A DNA stretch of 64,000 nt, taken from positions 124,001 to 188,000 of the forward strand of contig NZ_JAIZDA010000003.1 of NCBI RefSeq assembly GCF_020404405.1, read 5' to 3'. Below are positions 60,601 to 64,000 of the stretch, in pieces. This DNA is from Novosphingobium sp. FKTRR1. Lineage in GTDB: Bacteria > Pseudomonadota > Alphaproteobacteria > Sphingomonadales > Sphingomonadaceae. Each line of letters opens with the position of its first letter. Position 1 is the first letter of the stretch. A program made the translations under genes and the position numbers. Under the pieces are notes generated by a model. The model had not been told where the DNA came from. It saw nothing but the letters and a program-made list of their open reading frames with translations, and searched no databases.

Positions 60601-61882
60601 CCTGACGGCATCTGTGGCGGGTCTGGACGGAGCATTCTCGACCGCTTCGAGTGGCGGCGCGTCCGAATTGGTCCTTACATTGAGCGATATTGCCGGAACC
60701 ATCTCGCCGCCACCGCCGGTCGAACCGACCCGGTTCGCCCCGACCGGCGTTCTGGCGGGAGGCCCCGGCGTCGGGACAGGTGCGGCGCTCGATTTGATCG
60801 CCGACTCGGGCGGTTCCGCTGCCATCCCGGTCATCACCGATATCCTTCTGCCGCTGGCGGTTTTGCCGGGACCAGAGCAGGAGCGGGGGATCATCCAGCT
60901 TGCGCCATCGCAGCTGGCTCCCCAGGTAATCGCGGTTGCGGTTTCGCCTGCGGTCAATGCGATCGTGCAGCATCAGGATATCCTTGCCGCAAACGCGACC
61001 GGGCGGCAGGAACGCGGGCTATCGGCCGGATCGCAAGGCCGCAGAGGCGCTATCTGGGGCCAGTTCCTCGTCAGTGGCGCAAGGCGCTCCAACTCGCCTG
61101 AAGCGTCCGCGTACAAGGCCAGCAATTACGGCGTCATGGCGGGAGCCGATCTTGCCAGCACATCCTCGCTGGTTGCGGGCGCCGCGATCAGTTGGGTTAA
61201 TAGCAGCGCCTATGGGCGGGGTCAGATTGCTGGCAGCAGGGTGACGCTCGACAGTTTTCAGGCGACGGCGTATTTCTCGCTTCATTCCGGCGGCCTTGGC
61301 GAAACCGGGCTGGTGTTTGATGGTCAGTTCGGGTTCGGTTTCAATCATTACAGCCAGCGGCGGCAGATCGATTTCCTTCAAGCCACGGCGCAAGCCTCGT
61401 ACAATGGTCAGCAGTACCTGGGCAATTTGCGAGCGAGCTACACAATCCCGCTTGCCAAGTTCGCGTCGGTCACCCCGTATGCCAGCATACGTGAGGTTCA
61501 CCTCCATAATGCGGGATATGCCGAGACCGGCGGAGGGGCAGCGAACCTGAAAGTCCATAAGCTTGACGTCGATGTGTTCGGTCACGAACTGGGTGTTCAG
61601 GCGGCCAGCATTTTCGAAACCGCTTCCGGCCAAATTGCGCCGAACGTCAAGCTGGCCTGGGCGCACAACTACTCCAATGGCGCAATACCGATCGAAGCGG
61701 TGCTTGGTGGGGTGACGTTCTCCAGCGAATCGGCCCGCACGGCACGCAATGGCGCTGTCTTGGGGGCAGGGCTTTCGTTCAAGGCCTCTGACCGGTTCAT
61801 GATCAGCGCGCAGTATGATGGTGAGCTGCGTCGCGATTTCAAGAGCCATTCCGGAACGGTCAAGCTGACGGTAAACTTCTAG
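54641..61882 (+). CDS. Giant repeat-rich autotransporter with C-terminal beta-barrel
   Basis: A 2413-aa type V secreted surface protein. The N-terminal region to about residue 55 is a long signal peptide (HLAGVSALAFGASLVMPQPLHA). Residues about 60-2030 are Gly/Asn/Thr/Ser-rich repeats of about 20 residues with patterns like GTIGTLDNSGTI and IGTITNSGVI, expected to fold as a parallel beta-helix. Larger modules also repeat, for example GHGLISNAASDLVF and GHGLISNTASDLVF about 2.4 kb apart. A Pro-rich linker (SPPPPVEPTRFAP) leads to the autotransporter barrel (about 2130-2413, GRRGAIWGQFLVSGARR onward) ending in Phe. It has almost no Cys. The function is probably adhesion or biofilm formation. 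ATG 54641 was chosen; ATG 54683 is an alternative. Confidence 0.93.
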   Translation: MSSSGAVGRKSWGGMPVVLKSNTSAKLNRKAQYHLAGVSALAFGASLVMPQPLHATDTTISNTIVSVPQTVSGSIGQFSITSSGTISTASEGLVVDGTGDVASLSNDGTLFGATAGAHILSGGHIGTITNTGMIGGGDSGPSIGGIANEGSIDTIFNNGTVVSSKSSGIGNLSNASIGRIINNGLISGVSGGIFNNGTIGQIANTGTIIGAQAGIGENYGTIGTLDNSGTISSDVGGMYIGNGVDSVLLGTLLNSGTITAPTALLISPSASLGGISDTGLIAGQITNLSSNDLIIDGGIGAVVGTLTGYWGHGLISNAASDLVFSTGNLLLDDDIDATGHTVINSGANLALNSQVNVTGDVSQINGTLAIDPVQGGLIASGAVVISGGTVQSDFVSTGNYTQGTYTLVSGSSLNTSGSTILVGSLAGLSRSLNTTSTAVLLSIANDYVGGTLATLDNSAAITAASTGLYVAATGSIGAVTNSGTLGGSQFGVNNLGQIGTFSNSGRITNTNFTALWNQGSIGQLVNTGTITNSSWAILNTGTIGTITNSGVIAGAGNAIQNYTVVELVSNSGTMSGGSNAIAGNFATIANSGTILGNINGNGGTIGTIVGGGDGTIGTFTGFDGTSQGTIGASANLTFASGALLLNDTILAKSIPASSLTISNVGADIALAHTVTIDANYQQSAGSLNLGSTGKLVVTQAASFTGGTIVADLSAVSTTGNYLVGDIVGGTLVAGGTGSNYSGVSLLATGSLSGLAVAATTSGNNLLMAADNDYIDGTLTNLTIGNTIVGPAVAFLVADTGVVGSLTNNGTLHGAARGLRNLGVMDTVVNYGLIEGPVGLENDSTISALGNAGTLLGVGGASALGLYNGATIGLFVNAGLIGATATEGGFGFLNSDVIGTLVNLDAGIISAQASSATGLANYGTIGALANAGTIVGSSAGVSNYGAIGLIENTGTIKSANDAMMTGLYNAGSIGTLSNSGLIGNNVGLFNTGGTIDVLENAEGGTIGGEIGIFNSGSIGSLTNGGLITGASVGLYLADSLGTLVNAGTIASSAGYAVHIGASGALGGISNSGLISGTILNESANNLTIDGGGGAAVGTLTGSNGHGLISNTASDLVFASGNLLLDDNIDATGHTVVNSGANLKLNTLTTITGDYSQTGGALGIDAQHGGLLVSNGATISGGLIVPILSSTGNYLHGSSTLISAASLDLTGSNVSINAPIEVDASTHLDGSQLLLTIANDYVGGTLATLNNGDAINGAGFGLFIASTGSVETIVNNGSYAGGYTGVVNRGSVGTLSNHGQITTTSFTALWNAGSIGQLTNTGTISGAFAVNNSGTIDMIANSGVIEGGATGIGSEGSIELVNNSGTMSGGSDVLIGDFGTIANSGTILGNINTSGGTIGTILGGANGAVGTFTGIEGSQGTFGASANLTFASGALLLDDTIVAVGTASSSLTVSNVGADIGLSRTVTIDANYQQTAGSLNLGSAGRLVVTQAATFTGGTIATDLSGLSSASNYLAGDTLGEALVFGGEGSSYAGVSIVSTGGLTGLEATSGVSGTNLVARALNDYIGGSLGSLSNTGNLSAATAVYVAASGSLGSLTNSGTLSGSNAAIHNAGALGPITNTGVIAGNIDNLSAQALQISGGTLTGYAANTQGTITNTLGNVVLTGAIALNDAINVGDHTVVNDGGSLSLANTVNVTGGFSQSSGALTLASGAQLVVSGAASFTGGTIATSVSGTANYLAGSAAGTLIQGGTGSGYDGVTVQTGSVTGLALQAQTSGTNLVARALNDYIGGSLGSLSNTGNLSAATAVYVAASGSLGSLTNSGTLTGSNAAIHNAGALGPITNTGVIAGNVTNEAAADLAIAGGSDGSFGTLTGYADGSQGTITNTGGNLVLTGNIMFNDAVNVGSHGVVVNGGTLSVNKPVAITGNYNQTGGKLLIGVTSTAAYGQLQVSGSASLTGTNVTLVKLGTGTIASGQSYAVVKASGSLSYSNLTASVAGLDGAFSTASSGGASELVLTLSDIAGTISPPPPVEPTRFAPTGVLAGGPGVGTGAALDLIADSGGSAAIPVITDILLPLAVLPGPEQERGIIQLAPSQLAPQVIAVAVSPAVNAIVQHQDILAANATGRQERGLSAGSQGRRGAIWGQFLVSGARRSNSPEASAYKASNYGVMAGADLASTSSLVAGAAISWVNSSAYGRGQIAGSRVTLDSFQATAYFSLHSGGLGETGLVFDGQFGFGFNHYSQRRQIDFLQATAQASYNGQQYLGNLRASYTIPLAKFASVTPYASIREVHLHNAGYAETGGGAANLKVHKLDVDVFGHELGVQAASIFETASGQIAPNVKLAWAHNYSNGAIPIEAVLGGVTFSSESARTARNGAVLGAGLSFKASDRFMISAQYDGELRRDFKSHSGTVKLTVNF
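59291..59514 (+). repeat. 224-bp near-identical repeat inside the autotransporter gene, copy 1
   Basis: It matches copy 2 (59957-60180) at 666 bp offset with only a handful of single-base differences, about 98% identity by eye. It encodes the SGTNLVARALNDYIGGSLGS module. The other modules of the gene are much more diverged. Confidence 0.9.
59957..60180 (+). repeat. 224-bp near-identical repeat inside the autotransporter gene, copy 2
   Basis: Partner of 59291-59514. It has the same length with no gaps. The 666-bp offset is a multiple of three, so deletion or duplication between the copies would keep the reading frame. Confidence 0.9.
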
Positions 61883-62245
61883 GCAGCGTGGATATTCCAC
61901 GTGGCCAAGGTTGCCCTGTAAAGGGCCCCCGCGGGGCGCAAAGCTGCAGGAAGAGTGGCCCTCTTTCCAGGCTGAACAACGCTGCTGGGGCCCTTTAAGG
62001 GGCTACCCCGCAGGGGCTGGAGTCAAAAGCCGTGGCCACGTGGAATTTGGCCACGCCGCCTAGGCGTCCTCAGGAGCGGCTCTCAGCAGGGTTGGGAATG
62101 CCCTGTTGCAGCAGCACACTGCAGCCTTGAACAATGTCTGTCTCGACGCCGCGGGCATCAGTCTTGGTTGGTGTGGGTGTGGCCATTGCACCGTTTCGAA
62201 CCCAACTCCGCGTCGCTTTTCGTTTTGTCGAGGTATGCAAAGCGC
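61883..62245. other. Intergenic region between autotransporter and TPR-sulfotransferase gene (363 bp)
   Basis: The left half is a nested inverted-repeat element (61895-62045). The right half, 62046-62245, shows no gene or clear motif and should hold the promoter of the TPR-sulfotransferase gene. Open frames on the opposite strand are shadows of that gene. Confidence 0.5.
61895..62045. repeat. 151-bp element with nested inverted repeats
   Basis: The outer arms TTCCACGTGGCCA (61895-61907) and TGGCCACGTGGAA (62033-62045) are perfect 13-bp complements. The inner arms AAAGGGCCCC (61920-61929) and GGGGCCCTTT (61987-61996) are perfect 10-bp complements. A central hairpin (GGAAGAG with CTCTTTCC, 61949-61968) lies inside them. 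It may act as the autotransporter terminator, or be a small palindromic repeat of the MITE/REP kind. Confidence 0.65.
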
Positions 62246-64000
62246 ATGAGCACGAACGGAATGACGATCGAACAGGCGTTGGCTAAGGCCCATGCCCATT
62301 GGAACGCGGGACAGGCCGATCAGGCCGAAGTGCTGTGCCAGCATGTACTGGCCCAGTGGCCCGGGCAGTCGGACGCGCTGCATCTGATGGGACTGATGGC
62401 GCACGCATTCGGGAATCTCGATATCGCGATCGATCATTTGCGCCGGGCTTGTCAGGCACCGCGCGTACAGGCGGTTTATCTCAGCAATCTGGGCGAAATG
62501 TGCCGCCAGAGAGGCTTGTTGGCAGAGGCGGAGGAGGCGGCGCGACGTGCCGTGAAGATGGACAACACGCTGGTTGCCGCGTGGAACAATCTGGGCATCA
62601 TCCTGCAGGAAGCGGGCAAATTGGACGACAGCCTCGCCTGTCTCGAGCGCGTCCTTGCCCTGCAGCCGGCTTATCCCGAAGCTCATAACAATCTGGGCAA
62701 TACGCTCAAGCGACTGGGGCGTCTGGAGCAGGCGCGCCAGAACTATGAAAAAGCGCTCGAAATTGCGCCCAATTATGCCGAAGCGTTGAGTAACTTGTCC
62801 AACCTGCTCAACGATCTTGGCCAACCGGGCGACGCATTGAAACTGGCGCGCAAGGCGATTGCGGTGAACCCGCGCCTGTCCGACGCCTATATCAATGCAG
62901 CAGCGGTTGAAGTCGGCCGCAACAATCACGGCGAAGCGCTGCGCTGGATGGATGCGCTGTTGGCTTATGCGCCGCTTCATGTCGGCGGCTTGGGGGTCAG
63001 GGCGACCGCGCTGCGCCATCTGGGGCGGTTGGACGAAGCGCTTGCCGACGCGCGGCGGGCGGTGGCAACCGCGCCAGAAGATGGTGAGGCGCAGAACGTC
63101 CTTGGCGAAATCCTGCAAGCGCAGAACAACACCGCCGATGCACTGGCAGCGTTTGAGCGTGCGGCAAGATCGATCGGATTTGCGTCGGAAAAGGCGATGG
63201 TCAATCGCGGCATAGCGTTGATGGAGTGCGGCGAGAGTGATGCGGCCGAGGCCGCTTTCGAACAGGTGCTGGCGCAGTATCCGCGGTCTGCAGCAGCCTG
63301 GTTCAACTTGTCCGACATGCGGCGGTGCAAGCCTGATGATCCGGCCATCGCTGCGATGGAAGCGCTGGTTGCCTCCGATGGCCTGCATAGCAAGGCTGAC
63401 CGCACCGCCCTGCACTTCGCGCTGGGCAAAGCTTGGCTTGATGCGGGGGACGCGGATCGGGGCTTTGCCCATCTGCACGAAGGCAATCGTCTGAAGCGCG
63501 CCACGTTCACTTACGATCCGGTTGCGACCGATCGTTGGCTGTCCGAAATCATTTCGGCCTTTCCGGCCGAACGCATTCAGGCACCGACCGTTGCCGTTGG
63601 GGGAAGCGAGCAGGCGGTCTTTGTCATAGGGGTGCCTCGATCGGGAACCACGCTGATCGAACAGATCATGGCATCGCACCCGTCGGTTTGCGGGGCCGGT
63701 GAGTTGTCGATTCTGCAGACTCTGGTGAACGAGGCGGGGCCCTATCCGGCAATTGCTGCTAAGCTGGACGCAGCGCAACAAGCCGTGCTGGGTCAACGCT
63801 ACCTTGAAAAGATCGTACCATTGGCAGGGCGGCACAATCGGCTCATCGACAAGATGCCGTCCAACTTTTTGTTTGCCGGCCTGATCAACCGGATATTGCC
63901 TGATGCCCGGATCATCCACGTTCGTCGCGATCCGGTCGATACGTGTTTATCGTGCTATACCAAGCTGTTCACGCGCGAGCAGTTGTTCAGTTACGATCTG
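62246..64000 (+). CDS. TPR repeat-containing sulfotransferase (cut by right edge)
   Basis: 585 codons are visible from the ATG at 62246 with no stop before the window ends. Residues 1 to about 420 are tetratricopeptide repeats (for example WNNLGIILQEAGKLDDSLACL and NNLGNTLKRLGRLEQARQNY). The sulfotransferase domain starts near residue 455, with the PAPS 5'-phosphosulfate loop VFVIGVPRSGTTLIEQIM at 458 and the 3'-phosphate motif IIHVRRDPVDTCLSCYTKLF near the edge. The conserved Arg-Ser-Gly-Thr and Arg-xx-Pro residues are intact. Such proteins transfer sulfate to peptides or glycans. It lies directly after the autotransporter gene in the same direction. Confidence 0.9.
   Translation, partial: MSTNGMTIEQALAKAHAHWNAGQADQAEVLCQHVLAQWPGQSDALHLMGLMAHAFGNLDIAIDHLRRACQAPRVQAVYLSNLGEMCRQRGLLAEAEEAARRAVKMDNTLVAAWNNLGIILQEAGKLDDSLACLERVLALQPAYPEAHNNLGNTLKRLGRLEQARQNYEKALEIAPNYAEALSNLSNLLNDLGQPGDALKLARKAIAVNPRLSDAYINAAAVEVGRNNHGEALRWMDALLAYAPLHVGGLGVRATALRHLGRLDEALADARRAVATAPEDGEAQNVLGEILQAQNNTADALAAFERAARSIGFASEKAMVNRGIALMECGESDAAEAAFEQVLAQYPRSAAAWFNLSDMRRCKPDDPAIAAMEALVASDGLHSKADRTALHFALGKAWLDAGDADRGFAHLHEGNRLKRATFTYDPVATDRWLSEIISAFPAERIQAPTVAVGGSEQAVFVIGVPRSGTTLIEQIMASHPSVCGAGELSILQTLVNEAGPYPAIAAKLDAAQQAVLGQRYLEKIVPLAGRHNRLIDKMPSNFLFAGLINRILPDARIIHVRRDPVDTCLSCYTKLFTREQLFSYDL

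Noticed and set aside
62060..63919. 619-codon minus-strand frame at the right end
   Set aside because: It is the shadow of the TPR-sulfotransferase frame, which carries TPR and PAPS motifs and runs off the window.

Overview
This window is GC-rich chromosomal DNA that looks like a Sphingomonadales alphaproteobacterium (Novosphingobium/Sphingobium type). This is inferred from gene content: two TonB-dependent receptors, one of the Caulobacter/Xanthomonas subtype; a TonB receptor next to a tryptophan-halogenase-like flavoprotein; a TorF/Gcw_chp porin; ACAD10/11-type acyl-CoA catabolism; and dense, overlapping reading frames. No rRNA, insertion sequence, phage gene or CRISPR array was seen. I recognise 44 protein genes (two cut by the window edges) and one odd tRNA-like gene.

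Layout. 1-2400: the 3' end of an unknown gene, a tRNA-Leu-like element without an anticodon loop, and an S9 peptidase. 2577-6567: a tightly coupled five-gene operon (NTF2-like, GNAT, nitrilase-family amidohydrolase, bile-acid-symporter-like carrier, Tat-exported glycerophosphodiesterase). 6668-10966: an SRPBCC protein, then a fused E1 alpha-beta 2-oxoacid dehydrogenase coupled to a malonyltransferase-fold protein and a low-molecular-weight tyrosine phosphatase. 10973-16588: a TetR-controlled acyl-CoA catabolic operon (SDR, acyl-CoA dehydrogenase, phosphotransferase, enoyl-CoA hydratase) resembling 4-hydroxyacid (Lva/ACAD10-11) pathways, then a nitronate-monooxygenase-like gene behind a perfect palindrome. 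16613-25416: an AraC regulator divergent from a TonB receptor (with a 21-bp-spaced direct repeat between them), a LacI regulator and a 5-oxoprolinase/hydantoinase fusion.

25425-31673: a small secreted protein with a duplicated Cys motif, an OmpR-type two-component system, and a carbonic anhydrase-SulP operon followed by a TorF porin. The small protein and the carbonic anhydrase share a promoter-proximal motif with identical 32-bp internal spacing, which suggests a regulon under the embedded two-component system.

31680-49770: a carbohydrate utilisation locus. One operon encodes a GH2 enzyme, a carboxylesterase, an SGNH esterase and a GH27 alpha-galactosidase. Around it lie an MFS sugar porter, a GH3 enzyme, a ROK repressor, a ROK sugar kinase, a halogenase-like flavoprotein and a large TonB receptor. 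AT-rich operator-like motifs recur in its promoters. The enzymes together would suit an acetylated, galactosylated beta-linked glycan such as galactoglucomannan (inference).

50021-64000: two divergent operons with heptose genes (hldE + alpha/beta hydrolase; gmhB + AGE-family epimerase), then a repeat-rich regulatory region, a 2413-residue autotransporter with recent internal duplications, a nested inverted-repeat element, and a TPR-sulfotransferase that runs off the right edge. ADP-heptose synthesis next to a giant autotransporter raises the possibility of surface-protein glycosylation.
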